NCBI RefSeq assembly: GCF_001275135.1
Contig: NZ_LFQU01000014.1
Location: 1 to 64,000, forward strand
Source: Xylanibacter rarus
GTDB lineage: Bacteria > Bacteroidota > Bacteroidia > Bacteroidales > Bacteroidaceae
Direction: 5' to 3'
DNA length: 64,000 nt
Positions 26,502 to 37,500 of this stretch are shown here, piece after piece. A program made the translations under genes and the position numbers. The notes under the pieces are model-generated. The model worked only from the letters and a program-made list of their open reading frames with translations. It had not been told where the DNA came from and made no database searches. Position 1 is the stretch's first letter. Each line of letters opens with the position of its first letter.

Positions 26502-26655
26502 AAAAAATCATTTACGCTTTATTGCATAACAAGACATCTATCAGATTGCCTTTGAAACAACATCCAAGAACAATCAGCACCACTCTATCAATCTTGACTA
26601 CATCACAGCCTTACACATAACAATAAGCATAATATTCAGCCTGACTGAAATAAAA

Positions 26656-26680
26656 TCCGCCAGACTAAAAGTCTGACGGA
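26656..26680 (-). terminator. Short hairpin, possible terminator
   Basis: TCCGCCAGACT and AGTCTGACGGA with a 3-nt loop; one pair is a G-U wobble in the minus-strand RNA, where ATTTTATTT follows. Confidence 0.4.
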
Positions 26681-26788
26681 AAGAATTAATAGAAAATAGT
26701 ATGAAATAAAGTCATGTTTTTGTGCTGATCTTGGATATATCAAATCAAACGACAAACACTTTCAGTTTAATAATAACTCATCAAAAAA

Positions 26789-26854
26789 TGCCGGCAATGA
26801 TACTATTGCTATACAAAATATCAAACAAGCATACGACAATAATACTTGCCGGCA
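26789..26854 (-). terminator. Long-loop hairpin, probable end of the RND operon
   Basis: TGCCGGCAA and TTGCCGGCA (9 bp) close a 48-nt loop with further ATTG/CAAT pairing; on the minus strand TTTTTTG follows. It lies 165 bases after the OMF gene stop. Confidence 0.6.
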
Positions 26855-27018
26855 TACAAACCAAAACAAACTAACATTAAAACTTGCTCATATAATCCCA
26901 ATATTTTTTATTTATGTCAAGTCTGTCATTATTATCCGCTGACGTTTGTTTTCTGCCCGGACTAGTAATCGGTACACATCAGCAAATTAGCCCTGGCACA
27001 TAAGAGTCTGACAAATAG

Positions 27019-28389
27019 TTAATCACGTCCTCCTCCTAAAGCCTGATACAGGCTTATCACGCTTTGCACTTCAATAAACATATTGGCAACCTGCTGAAGT
27101 TCAGCATTTAGCAACGACTGCTGCGCCGTAAGCACCTCAAGATAATTAGTGTTACCATGCTGCATCAAAAGCTTCGTGCTTCGTAATGCTGTCTGCAACG
27201 ATTCCACCTGCTTGCTGTAAATAGATGTCTTGGCATGACTTGTCTGATAAGCAGTAAGAGCATCGTTAACCTCACTGCCGGCATTCAGCAATGCCTGCTG
27301 AAAAGCCAGACGAGCTTCTTCCTGCTGCGCCTTTGATATACGCAACTGTGCTACATTCTGCCCTTTGTTGAACAGAGGCAGAGTCAACGAGCCTAAAGCC
27401 TCTGCCAAAAACTTTCCCGGATTCAGGATTGCCGAACCTACAGCATTTGTCCAACCGACAGAACCGCTCAACGTAATCTGAGGATAAAAGGCTGAACGTG
27501 CCTGATTGGTGGCATAGAACGCAGACTCAAGGCTACGTTCCGCACTTCTTACATCAGGTCTGTTAGACAACATCTGCAAAGGCACACCAACAGTTATGTC
27601 ACAATCAAGCTGCATCTGGCACAGCTTCCCACGCTGATGCTTTTGAGGAGCCTCGCCCAATATAATAGACAGGCTGTTTTCTGTCTGATTTATCTGCTCC
27701 TTTATGTCTAGCACAGACGCCCTGACACCATGAAGGGATGCCTCCATCTGTGCAACTGCAGCCTCATTATATTGCCCGGCCTTCATCAAGGCGCGCGCTG
27801 TTTCAACAGTCTCTTCCCATGAAGCCATGGTACGTTCTGTCAAATCAAGCTGAGCGTCAAGCATTTGCAATGTATAATAAGCATTAGCAATACTTGCGAT
27901 GAGCTGCGTACGCACAGCCTGCTTATAATCTATGCTTTTGGCATAAAGAGCCTTTGCCTGCAGTTTGGCGTTGCGTATACGTCCAAACACATCCAGTTCC
28001 CAGCTTGCTGTAATAGGCAACTGATAAGTCTGCGTTGCCTTCTGATTATCGAAACTGCTTACAGAGCCTTGCGGGGCAAAGGCAAACGAAGGCAGATAGG
28101 CCAACTTTGCAGCCAACAATGTAGCCTCAGCCTCCTCAATCCTAAGCTGAGCCGACTTATAGTCTGTGTTGTTTGCCAGTCCCTCTTCTATCAGATTCTG
28201 CAACAGTGTATCCGTAAATAATTCACGCCAATATACATTGCCAAGACTTGCAGTGTCCGTGCCATACGACAATGAGTCACCATACAGGTTGTCAGGAACT
28301 GAAGTCTGCGGCTCATACTTTGTATATATTCCGCAACTGCACATCATTACAGCCGCAAATATCATATAAAACGCTTTCCTCATTTTCAT
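27019..28389 (-). CDS. TolC/OprM-type outer-membrane efflux lipoprotein
   Basis: 456 residues. Lipobox MCSC (Cys19), then two outer-membrane efflux protein repeats with long coiled-coil stretches; NRPDVRSAERSLESA and FYPQITLSGSVGW are hallmarks of the NodT/OprM group. Forms the outer-membrane channel of a tripartite RND pump. Its ATG overlaps the RND permease stop by four bases (ATGA). An ATG two codons downstream is an alternative start. Confidence 0.95.
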   Translation of the reverse strand: MKMRKAFYMIFAAVMMCSCGIYTKYEPQTSVPDNLYGDSLSYGTDTASLGNVYWRELFTDTLLQNLIEEGLANNTDYKSAQLRIEEAEATLLAAKLAYLPSFAFAPQGSVSSFDNQKATQTYQLPITASWELDVFGRIRNAKLQAKALYAKSIDYKQAVRTQLIASIANAYYTLQMLDAQLDLTERTMASWEETVETARALMKAGQYNEAAVAQMEASLHGVRASVLDIKEQINQTENSLSIILGEAPQKHQRGKLCQMQLDCDITVGVPLQMLSNRPDVRSAERSLESAFYATNQARSAFYPQITLSGSVGWTNAVGSAILNPGKFLAEALGSLTLPLFNKGQNVAQLRISKAQQEEARLAFQQALLNAGSEVNDALTAYQTSHAKTSIYSKQVESLQTALRSTKLLMQHGNTNYLEVLTAQQSLLNAELQQVANMFIEVQSVISLYQALGGGRD

Positions 28390-31300
28390 TTGTTTTCAAT
28401 GTTCAACTTACCTTTTTCTATCATTGTCCTTGCTTTTTCTACAACCGACTGCAAGTCGTCTTCCTCTTGCAGAGGTGTTCTGATCTTCTCCTGCAGATAT
28501 TCAAAGACGATAAAGAACAGAGGCACTACAAAAAGCAAAGCTATGGTACCTATGGTTATACCTCCAACCACACCAGTAGCCAAAGAGTTGTTGCCGTTGG
28601 CTCCTGCACCCGACGAGAACATAAGCGGCAGCATGCCAAAGACCATACACAGAACCGTCATGACAATAGGACGGAAACGGGCCTGGGCTGCTGAATAGGC
28701 CGAAGCAACTATACCTAATCCCTTTCGGCGACGTTCAACGGCATACTCCGTAATAAGAATGGCTGTCTTGGCAAGCAATCCGATAAGCATTATCACACCG
28801 GTCTGCAGATAAATGTTGTTCTCTATGCCAAACAGTCTTGCAGAGAGGAACGAGCCCATAAGTCCAAACGGCACTGAGAAGATGACCGCAAGCGGCAACA
28901 GGAAGCTCTCATAAAGACATGACAAAATGAGATAAATAAGAATGACGCACATGAAATATACAAACGCCGTTTGCGCACCGCTGTTTCCGGCCTCCTCGCG
29001 TGCCATACCTCCATACTCATATCCATAGCCCGACGGCAGCATCTTTTCGGCAGTCTCTTTAATTGCAGTCTGAACCTGTCCCGAAGAATATCCGTCTGCA
29101 GCATTGACATTAACCGGAATCGTGTTATACAGATTGAAGCGCTGTGCCAGCTCAGCACCAAGAACATTCTTTATTGTTACAAACTGGCTTAGCGGTGCCA
29201 TCTCGTCTCCATTGCGTACAAACATGTTGTCAAGAGCGTGTTCATCAAGACGGAACTTTGGCGAAGCCTGAATCTGTACACGATAAACCTTTCCAAACTT
29301 ATTGAAGTCAGACACATACGAAGCTCCGCAATAGCTTCCCAAAGCATCAAGGACATCATTAGGAGATATTCCGGCACGCTTACATTTTGCAGCATCAACA
29401 TCAACGGCAATCTGAGGGAATGACATTGAGTAAGAAGAATATGCCATGGCCACCTCAGGACGTTTGTTCAACTCAGCTACAAACTTTACCGTAGTATCAT
29501 AAAACTTTGCTATATCGCCGCCGGTTTTATCCTCCAGATACAGCTCGGTAGAGTTACCCGTTCCGTAACCGGGTATCATGGCCGGCTGAAAACAGAATAT
29601 CTGAGCCTCCTTTATTTCACTGAGCTGTCTGTTAAGGCGTTCCATCACGGCATCAACATTATGCTCCTTGCCCTTGCGTTCATCCCATGTCTTCAGCTTT
29701 ATAATGGCTGTACCATACGATGTGCCCTGTCCTGAAATGAGGCCATAGCCCGTAATGCGTGAGAAATGGTCTACTTCTGGAGTTTTCTGCAAAATGGCCT
29801 GCACCTTGTCCATAACCTTATTAGTTTCGGTCAGAGAGTTTCCCGGAGAAGTACTTACGTTCAGCATGATTGTTCCCTGATCTTCCTGAGGGACAAAACC
29901 GGTCTTTGTCGTATTCATAAGGTAAACAAGCAAGACGACCGTAACACCAAGCGATGCCCACCCCATCCATCTGTGATGGAAGAAGAACATCAAAGCACGC
30001 TTATACTTGCCCAACATCACCTTATACGATGCATTGTATGCAGCCTTAATCCGCGCATTAAATCCTTTCTTAACTCCGCTATTGCTTTCTGGTTTAAGCA
30101 GCATAGCGCATAATGCGGGACAGAGTGTGAGGGCGTTAAGGCAGGATATGCCCACAGCGACAGCCATGGTGACACCAAACTGAGTGTAGAACACACCAGA
30201 CGTTCCGCCCATGAACGTTACAGGAACAAACACGGCCATAAACACAAGCGTACACGTTACAACAGCCATTGACACATCGTGCATGGCATCCTTCGTTGCC
30301 AGATATGGCGATGTATGCCCCACTTCAAACTTTGCCTGAACCGCCTCAACAACGATAATTGCATCGTCAACAACAGTTCCGATAGCCAACACAAGGGCGA
30401 ACAGCGTCAAGATGTTAATGCTGAAACCTGCAATCTGCAAGCAAGAGAATGTTCCAATGAGTGAAACGATAATAGATATCGAAGGAATAATGGTGCTCTT
30501 GAAATCATGAAGGAAGAAATAAACAACCATTATTACAAGCAGAATAGCAATAACAAGCGTCTCTACCACGGTGTCGATTGATGCGAACAAGAAGTCGTTC
30601 ACACTCATCATCTGTACGAACTCACAGCCCGCAGGAAAATCTTTCGACATGTCATCAAGCTCATCGGCTATCTGCTGATTCACAGCCGTAGCATTAGCTC
30701 CGGCCACCTGAAACACCATAAACGTTGTTCCGGGCACACCGTCTACTTCGCCATGATAACTGTACGACTGCTTTCCGAGTTCAATATCTGCGATATCCTT
30801 AAGTCTGAGCACAGTTCCGTCTTTCTGCGACCTGATTACGATGTTTTCAAATTCAGGCACCTCTTTAAGTCGGCCTTTATACTTCATTGTATACTGATAA
30901 ACATGATCGGAGTTCTCGCCAAGCGAACCGGCCGGGGCAACAATGTTCTGTTCTGCAAGCGCCTGAGTTACATCTGCAGGAATAAGCCCATATTGAGACA
31001 TCACGTCTGGCTTCATCCATACACGCAGACTGTACGTATCACCCAACTCAAGGACATCGCCTACGCCCTGAATACGCTTAAGACGCGGTATGACATTTAT
31101 GTCAAGATAATTGGCAAGAAAGGTCTCGTCGTAACGCTTGTCTTTGCTTACAAGAGAGTTTATCTGCAAGAAACCGTTCTGACGCTTTGTCGTGCTGACA
31201 CCGATGCTCTTAACCGCCGACGGAAGTTTGCCTTCAGCTTTAGACACACGGTTCTGCACATTCACGGCAGCCATGTCCGGGTCAGTGCCTTGCTTGAAAT

Positions 31301-31610
31301 AGACCATAATCTCAGCTGTTCCTGAGTTGGTTGCCGTTGAAGTTATATAAATCATGTCTTCTACTCCGTTGATGCTTTCCTCAAGAGGAATTATCACGCT
31401 GTTCATAACAGCATCGGCATCAGCTCCTGTATAAGTAGCCTCAACCCTCACCGTAGGAGGAGCAATGTCAGGATATTGCTCAACCGGCAGGGTGAATAGA
31501 GAGATAAGACCAACTAGAACTATCAATATGGATATGGCCAGCGCCATAACCGGCCTTTTTATAAAGATGTTTCCTTTCATAAAAATCTTTTTCCCTTTTG
31601 TTTTTATCAT
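28386..31610 (-). CDS. RND multidrug efflux permease (AcrB/MexB-type, HAE1)
   Basis: 1074 residues, full length, 12 membrane helices expected. FIKRPVMALAISILIVLVG near the start, GTVVDDAIIVVEAV in TM4 with the Asp pair of the proton relay, and LLAKTAILITEYAVE with the conserved Lys in TM10. Exports hydrophobic compounds using the proton gradient. The ATG at 31610 overlaps the adaptor's stop (ATGA), which favours it; an ATG ten codons on (31580) gives the usual family N-terminus. Confidence 0.96.
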   Translation of the reverse strand: MIKTKGKKIFMKGNIFIKRPVMALAISILIVLVGLISLFTLPVEQYPDIAPPTVRVEATYTGADADAVMNSVIIPLEESINGVEDMIYITSTATNSGTAEIMVYFKQGTDPDMAAVNVQNRVSKAEGKLPSAVKSIGVSTTKRQNGFLQINSLVSKDKRYDETFLANYLDINVIPRLKRIQGVGDVLELGDTYSLRVWMKPDVMSQYGLIPADVTQALAEQNIVAPAGSLGENSDHVYQYTMKYKGRLKEVPEFENIVIRSQKDGTVLRLKDIADIELGKQSYSYHGEVDGVPGTTFMVFQVAGANATAVNQQIADELDDMSKDFPAGCEFVQMMSVNDFLFASIDTVVETLVIAILLVIMVVYFFLHDFKSTIIPSISIIVSLIGTFSCLQIAGFSINILTLFALVLAIGTVVDDAIIVVEAVQAKFEVGHTSPYLATKDAMHDVSMAVVTCTLVFMAVFVPVTFMGGTSGVFYTQFGVTMAVAVGISCLNALTLCPALCAMLLKPESNSGVKKGFNARIKAAYNASYKVMLGKYKRALMFFFHHRWMGWASLGVTVVLLVYLMNTTKTGFVPQEDQGTIMLNVSTSPGNSLTETNKVMDKVQAILQKTPEVDHFSRITGYGLISGQGTSYGTAIIKLKTWDERKGKEHNVDAVMERLNRQLSEIKEAQIFCFQPAMIPGYGTGNSTELYLEDKTGGDIAKFYDTTVKFVAELNKRPEVAMAYSSYSMSFPQIAVDVDAAKCKRAGISPNDVLDALGSYCGASYVSDFNKFGKVYRVQIQASPKFRLDEHALDNMFVRNGDEMAPLSQFVTIKNVLGAELAQRFNLYNTIPVNVNAADGYSSGQVQTAIKETAEKMLPSGYGYEYGGMAREEAGNSGAQTAFVYFMCVILIYLILSCLYESFLLPLAVIFSVPFGLMGSFLSARLFGIENNIYLQTGVIMLIGLLAKTAILITEYAVERRRKGLGIVASAYSAAQARFRPIVMTVLCMVFGMLPLMFSSGAGANGNNSLATGVVGGITIGTIALLFVVPLFFIVFEYLQEKIRTPLQEEDDLQSVVEKARTMIEKGKLNIENK

Positions 31611-32713
31611 TTCACAATAGTTCCCTCGCGCACAAGTCCGGCACCCTTTGAAACATATTCGTCTCCTATGCTCAGACCACCAGTGACGATATACTCCTTG
31701 CCGTCGTTATAAGGGGCAACCGTTATGAGTGTTGAAACAGCTTTGCCGTTTACCACTTTATACACTATGTATTTGTCTTGCTGCTGCACTGTGGCTTCCT
31801 GCGGAATGACAATACAATTCTTAAACTCGCTCGGTATCAGGACATTGCCAGACGAACCGCTGTAAAGCAACCTGGACTTATTCGGGAACACAGCCCTAAG
31901 GCCTACCGCTCCGGTCTCTTTGTCTATCACTCCGCTTATCGACTCTATCTTGCCTTTCTCATCGAATATCGAACCGTCGTTAAGCTGAAGCTGTATTTCC
32001 GGCATCTGCTTTATTGCATTGTCCTTAGTGCCATACTGACGCACCATGGTGAGAAGCTGATTTTCCGGCATTGAGAAATATACATACATCTTAGAGTTAT
32101 CCGAAACTGTTGTAAGAGGCTTTGTCATCGACGGACTGACCAATGTGCCTACACGATACGGCAGCATTCCAACAACACCATCGCTCGGACTCTTCACCTC
32201 TGTATAAGACAAATTGTTACGTGCATCCCTCTCCTCTGCCCGCGCCTGTGCCAGCTTAGCCTTGGCCGTCAGATATGCATTACGGTTTGTCTTCAGGTTA
32301 AAGTCTGACACCACTTTCTGTGCATGAAGTTCCTTGGCACTCTGATATGTCAGCTCAGCCGTGGCAAGATTTGCCTCAGCATCCTTCACATTGGCTACAG
32401 CCGTGGCAAGTGCCGTCTGATATGGAACCTGGTCTATAACAAAAAGCACTTGTCCTTTCCGTACTGTCTGTCCCTCTGAAACATTAAGTTTTACTATGTA
32501 TCCTGAAACTTTTGGATAAATATCGATATCCTGCATACCTTCAATTGATGCAGAATAAGAAGTTGTTATTGTTTTGTCTGTCTTCCCCTCCACTTTCTTA
32601 GTGGCATAAGTCTGCCTGTTAACTTCAGCAGGTTTGTTCTTGCATGATGTTGCAATGAATAAACATGTAAAGGCAACAAGCCATACATTCAAGTTTAAAA
32701 TCTTTTTCTTCAT
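31607..32713 (-). CDS. RND periplasmic adaptor (membrane fusion protein), lipoprotein
   Basis: 368 residues. Signal peptide with Cys24 in ATSCKN; biotinyl-lipoyl half-motifs around VSGYIVKLNVSEGQTVRKGQ and VKSPSDGVVGMLPYRVG, separated by a helical hairpin (about 100-160), then beta-barrel and membrane-proximal domains. Bridges permease and outer-membrane channel. First gene of the three-gene pump operon. Confidence 0.95.
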   Translation of the reverse strand: MKKKILNLNVWLVAFTCLFIATSCKNKPAEVNRQTYATKKVEGKTDKTITTSYSASIEGMQDIDIYPKVSGYIVKLNVSEGQTVRKGQVLFVIDQVPYQTALATAVANVKDAEANLATAELTYQSAKELHAQKVVSDFNLKTNRNAYLTAKAKLAQARAEERDARNNLSYTEVKSPSDGVVGMLPYRVGTLVSPSMTKPLTTVSDNSKMYVYFSMPENQLLTMVRQYGTKDNAIKQMPEIQLQLNDGSIFDEKGKIESISGVIDKETGAVGLRAVFPNKSRLLYSGSSGNVLIPSEFKNCIVIPQEATVQQQDKYIVYKVVNGKAVSTLITVAPYNDGKEYIVTGGLSIGDEYVSKGAGLVREGTIVK

Positions 32714-32742
32714 ATCATTAATATATTATCTGATTTTCGCCG

Positions 32743-32750
32743 CGAAAGTA
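32743..32750 (-). promoter_or_regulatory. Imperfect -7 box of the RND operon
   Basis: TACTTTCG on the minus strand, one mismatch to TAnnTTTG, about 30 nt before the adaptor start. A weak box would fit control by the divergent AraC regulator. Confidence 0.4.
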
Positions 32751-32881
32751 ACAATTTGCCGTGCAGAATCAGTAACAACATTTCCTTCAGATGTGTTCAA
32801 TTTGACTTCTGCCTGCAAGAAAAGAAGAAAATAGAACATAGGCTGAGGAAAAAGGAATATTACAGGTAAGCCGTAATTTAG

Positions 32882-32889
32882 TATCTTTG
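32882..32889 (+). promoter_or_regulatory. Promoter -7 box of the AraC-family regulator
   Basis: TATCTTTG, 18 nt before ATG at 32908. Confidence 0.65.
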
Positions 32890-32907
32890 CAAACAAAATC
32901 AGAACAA

Positions 32908-33843
32908 ATGAACAAAGACATAAGAAATATTTATAATCAAGAAACAAGCAAAAATTTTTATGACAACGACTACGTGAAAATAACTGACCGACTCGACTAT
33001 ATCTTTCATGAAAACAAAAGTGAAAAAATTGAAGAGTTCACGTTTGTCTACTGCGAAAAAGGAGAACTTAAAATAGAGTTAAACAACACTGTTTTCTGTC
33101 TCCATAAAAACGACATACTGGTATGTCTGCCTAACTCGCTCATAAACCTAATTGAAGAAAAAAGCGATAATAAGCTTATAATAATATGCTTTTCAAACCG
33201 CTTGGCACACCGCATGACTCAAACAGAAAAAGGAACATGGAAAATGATGGAGCATCTGCACGTCTGTCCTGTCAGGCATATGACCAAAAACGAATGTGTT
33301 GTATTGAAAAAATATATCGACTTAATTTCTGACAAAATAGACGTTGACGCAGACAAATTCCAGAAAGACATACTCATGCATATCGCATCGGCGATGTTTA
33401 CGGAAATGATTGCCATAGCATATCAGAACAGCTATGAAGACTGCACTGACGACAATTCAGAAGAATGTCTCAGGCAATCTGACTACATATTCAACAACTT
33501 CATGGAAGCTGTAACGGCAGATAAAGGAAGGCACCGGACAATAGGATATTATGCCGAAATGCTTTGCTATACACCAAAATATCTTTCAACCATTGTCAAA
33601 AAGGTATGTGGCAAGAATGCTCTTACGCTTATCAACGACAATGCCGTTGAACACATCATTGCAGAACTGAAATATTCTGACAAGAACATTAAGCAGATTG
33701 CATTCGACTTTAATTTTTCAAACAACTCTTTCTTTTCCAAGTTCTTTAAGATGCATACGGGCATATCGCCAACAGAGTATCGCAACAATATCATAAAAAA
33801 CGAAGACGGAAAAACAGAGACTGAAAAAAACGAAAACAGATAG
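32908..33843 (+). CDS. AraC-family transcriptional regulator
   Basis: 311 residues from the ATG giving MNKDIRNIYNQETSK; an in-frame start seven codons upstream lies inside the promoter box and was rejected. N-terminal cupin-like sensor (about 40-110), C-terminal AraC helix-turn-helix pair: YAEMLCYTPKYLSTIVKK and IKQIAFDFNFSNNSFFSKFF, then HTGISPTEYR. It is divergent from the RND operon with 194 bases between, so control of the pump is a reasonable inference. Confidence 0.92.
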   Translation: MNKDIRNIYNQETSKNFYDNDYVKITDRLDYIFHENKSEKIEEFTFVYCEKGELKIELNNTVFCLHKNDILVCLPNSLINLIEEKSDNKLIIICFSNRLAHRMTQTEKGTWKMMEHLHVCPVRHMTKNECVVLKKYIDLISDKIDVDADKFQKDILMHIASAMFTEMIAIAYQNSYEDCTDDNSEECLRQSDYIFNNFMEAVTADKGRHRTIGYYAEMLCYTPKYLSTIVKKVCGKNALTLINDNAVEHIIAELKYSDKNIKQIAFDFNFSNNSFFSKFFKMHTGISPTEYRNNIIKNEDGKTETEKNENR

Positions 33844-34023
33844 CAGAAACAACGAACAGGCATATTGGCATATAATGGCACAGGCATCAGACATCATGAA
33901 TAGTAGCAAAGTGTATCCAAAATAACAGCATACAAAACTCAATGAGTTTCATACCAAAAATCACTGAATAAGCAATGTTAAATCAGTGGTTTTCAGATAA
34001 CATTTCAGCATATATTTTACTGT

Positions 34024-34120
34024 TTTACAAAAGGTGCCCTTTTACATTGCGAAAGGGCACCTTTTACAATGCAAAAAACGTCAAATCGCGCGCTAAAAGG
34101 TATGCTTTTGCAAAGCAATG
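34024..34120. repeat. Dispersed repeat family A, copy 3 (double)
   Basis: First half: AAAAGGTGCCCTTT (34029-34042) and AAAGGGCACCTTTT (34052-34065), 14-bp perfect arms. Second half: AAAAGGTATGCTTTT (34095-34109) followed by GCAAAGCAATG. Confidence 0.75.
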
Positions 34121-34279
34121 AAATAAAGCTAACCGGCACATTGCCTGCAACACGCGTAACAGAGGCATAAGCCATTGGTTTTCAATAGATTATACATTTT
34201 CAACAAAAAAAACAACATTTAAGCAAGGATAATGATGTCCAGACCCATATATCCATAAACTCTTTGACAGCAGATTTTC

Positions 34280-34325
34280 GTTAGATTTTTCGCAGGCATA
34301 GTGAGCTATGTCAAAAAAATCTGAC
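34280..34325. repeat. Compound hairpin
   Basis: GTTAGATTTTT (34280-34290) pairs with AAAAATCTGAC (34315-34325, one wobble); CATAG/CTATG (34297-34310) forms the tip. Confidence 0.5.
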
Positions 34326-34449
34326 AAAAAGACGCCAATAAAAACAAAAAGACTGGCTGAAAGCATCAATGCACAAAATTGATAAAGTAATATGCGCTAT
34401 AATGCCCGATTTGGGGTTAATCATTATGAGCCGTTTGAATTAAAACAAT

Positions 34450-34483
34450 AAAGGAGGTGACGTCTTGTGGCGTCACCTCCTTT
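34450..34483 (-). terminator. carB terminator
   Basis: AAAGGAGGTGACG and CGTCACCTCCTTT, 13-bp perfect arms with an 8-nt loop, then ATTGTTTTA on the minus strand. Confidence 0.9.
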
Positions 34484-34507
34484 ATAATAAACATGATAAA
34501 ATATCTC

Positions 34508-37500
34508 TTATTTATATTCTTCCCATGATTTGATGTCGATGTCATCAAGCTTAACACGGCAGAAAGCATTGATAAACGCACTTGCCAGACGACCGTTTGT
34601 GATAAGAGGCACGTTAAGGTCGATAGCTGCACGACGAATCTTATATCCGTTAGAAAGCTCGCTGACAGTAAGGTCTTTCGGTATGTTCACCACCATATCG
34701 ATCTCATGATTGTGAAGCATGTCGAGAGCCTGAGGTTTCTTATCGCTGTCTGACGGCCAGTAAACGAGCGTGTTCTCTATGCCGTTCTCTGTAAGATACT
34801 TTGATGTGCCAACTGTTGCATACAGCTTGTATCCGTTGCTTACAAGCTGACGGGCCGCATCAAGCATGGCAGCCTTCTGCTTTGCGCCACCTGTAGAGAG
34901 CAATATGTTCTTTTTAGGTATGCGGTGGCCGACAGACAGCATGCTCTTAAGCAACGCCGTGTTTGTATCATCACCAAGACATCCTACCTCACCTGTAGAA
35001 GCCATGTCTACACCAAGCACAGGGTCAGCCTTCTGCAAGCGGTTGAAAGAGAACTGACTTGCCTTAATACCAACGTAGTCGAGGTCGAACAAGTTCTTCT
35101 CCGGCTTTTCTACCGGCAGACCAAGCATAACCTTAGTGGCAAGTTCAATGAGATTTATCTTAAGCACCTTGCTGACAAACGGGAACGAACGTGAAGCACG
35201 CAGGTTACATTCAATAACCTTTATATCGTTCTCTCGTGCAAGGAACTGTATGTTGAACGGTCCGCTGATGTGCAGTTCCTGAGCAATCATCTTGCTGACG
35301 CGCTTTATACGGCGTATTGTCTCGCAATAAAGTTTCTGCGGCGGGAACTGTATTGTTGCGTCGCCTGAGTGAACTCCGGCAAACTCGATATGCTCACTGA
35401 TTGCATAGGCAATGATTTCGCCGTTCTTAGCAACCGCGTCCATCTCAACCTCTTTCGCATGTTCGATAAACTGACTTACAACAACAGGATGATCTTCTGA
35501 AACGTTGGCTGCAAGTTTGAGGAAACGCTCAAGTTCTTCGTTGTTTGAACATACGTTCATTGCCGCACCTGAAAGGACGTAAGAAGGACGAACCAATACA
35601 GGGAAGCCTACACGGTCGATAAACTTGTTGATGTCATCCATTGAAGTCAGTGCGCTCCATTCAGGCTGGTCGATGCCGTTACGTCCCAACATTGAAGAGA
35701 ACTTGGCACGGTCCTCTGCATTGTCGATATCCTTGGCAGATGTGCCGAGGATAGGAACATTCTGTGCATCGAGACGCATTGCAAGGTTGTTAGGAATCTG
35801 TCCGCCCGTAGAAACAATGACGCCATAAGGACATTCGAGGTCGATAATATCCATGACACGCTCGAATGTAAGCTCATCAAAGTAAAGACGGTCGCACATG
35901 TCATAGTCGGTAGACACAGTTTCAGGGTTATAGTTTATCATTATGCTACGATAGCCCTGCTTGCGTATTGTGTTAAGCGCCTGAACTCCGCACCAGTCGA
36001 ACTCAACCGAACTTCCGATACGATATGCACCTGAGCCAAGAACAATGATAGAACGCTTGTCGTTCTCAAACGTAATGTCGCTCTTGACACCTGCATATGT
36101 AACATAAAGATAGTTGGTCTGTGCCGGATACTCGGCTGCCAGTGTGTCAATCTGCTTTACAACGGGCAGGATGCCATAGCTCTTGCGGAGCTGGCGGATA
36201 ACAAGTCCGGCCTTAGCCATATTGCCGAGTTCGCGCTCCAGGCCTACGGCACGTGCTATCTGGAAGTCAGTGAAGCCATATACCTTAGCCTCGCGCAGCA
36301 AGTCTTTTCCAAGAACATTAACGCTCTTGCACTTCTTCAGTGTCTCATCTATGTCGATAATGTGCTTCAGCTTGTAGAGGAACCATTTGTCTATCTTCGT
36401 AAGGTCATGTATCTGGTCGATTGTATAACCTCTGTGCATGGCCTTAGATATGATGAAGATACGCTTGTCAGTAGGTTCGCGAAGCGCTGCATCGATATTT
36501 TCAATCTCAAGTTCCTTATTCTCAACAAAGCCGTGCATGCCTTGTCCTATCATGCGCAAACCTTTCTGTATAGCCTCTTCAAAGTTACGTCCAATAGCCA
36601 TAACCTCACCCACAGACTTCATTGACGAGCCAAGTTCGCGGTCAACGCCACGGAATTTGCTCAAGTCCCAACGTGGAATCTTACATACAACATAGTCGAG
36701 TGCGGGCTCAAAGAATGCGCTTGTTGTCTTTGTTACAGAGTTTTTCAGCTCAAAGAGACCATAGCCCAAACCGAGTTTTGCTGCCACAAATGCCAAAGGA
36801 TAACCTGTAGCTTTAGATGCAAGAGCCGAACTGCGGCTAAGACGTGCGTTAACCTCGATGACACGATAGTCCTCGCTCTTCGGGTCGAAAGCATACTGAA
36901 CGTTACACTCACCTACGATACCGATATGACGGATAATTTTTATTGAAAGTGCACGCAGCTTGTGATACTCGCTGTTAGTAAGTGTCTGTGAAGGAGCAAT
37001 AACGATACTCTCGCCTGTATGGATGCCAAGCGGGTCGAAGTTCTCCATGTTGCAGACTGTTATACAGTTGTCGTAACGGTCGCGTACAACCTCATATTCT
37101 ATTTCTTTCCAGCCTTTAAGACTCTTCTCAACCAGCACCTGCGGAGAGAACGAGAATGCTTTTTCTGCAAGTTTGTCAAGTTCTTCCTCATTGTCACAGA
37201 ATCCGCTGCCTAGTCCGCCTAGAGCATAAGCAGCACGTATGATGACAGGATATCCCAGCTCAGCTGCAGCCTTGCGTGCCTGTTCTATAGTCTCGCAAGC
37301 CTCACTCTTGATGGTCTTTACGTCAATTTCGTTAAGCCTGTCGACGAACAGTTCACGGTCTTCTGTATCCATAATGGCCTGAACCGGAGTTCCAAGTACC
37401 TTAACATTATATTTTTCGAGCACACCGCTCTTATATAATTCAACACCACAGTTAAGAGCTGTCTGACCACCAAAAGACAGCAATATGCCGTCAGGACGCT

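Larger units (their letters stand above)
26111..26788. other. Repeat-rich gene-free region
   Basis: About 680 bases without a credible frame. It contains a family A copy (26216-26280), family B (26413-26501) and a short hairpin (26656-26680). Confidence 0.7.
33844..34449. other. Gene-free region with repeats
   Basis: About 600 bases between convergent genes. Holds the largest family A copy (34024-34120) and a compound hairpin at 34280-34325. Confidence 0.65.
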
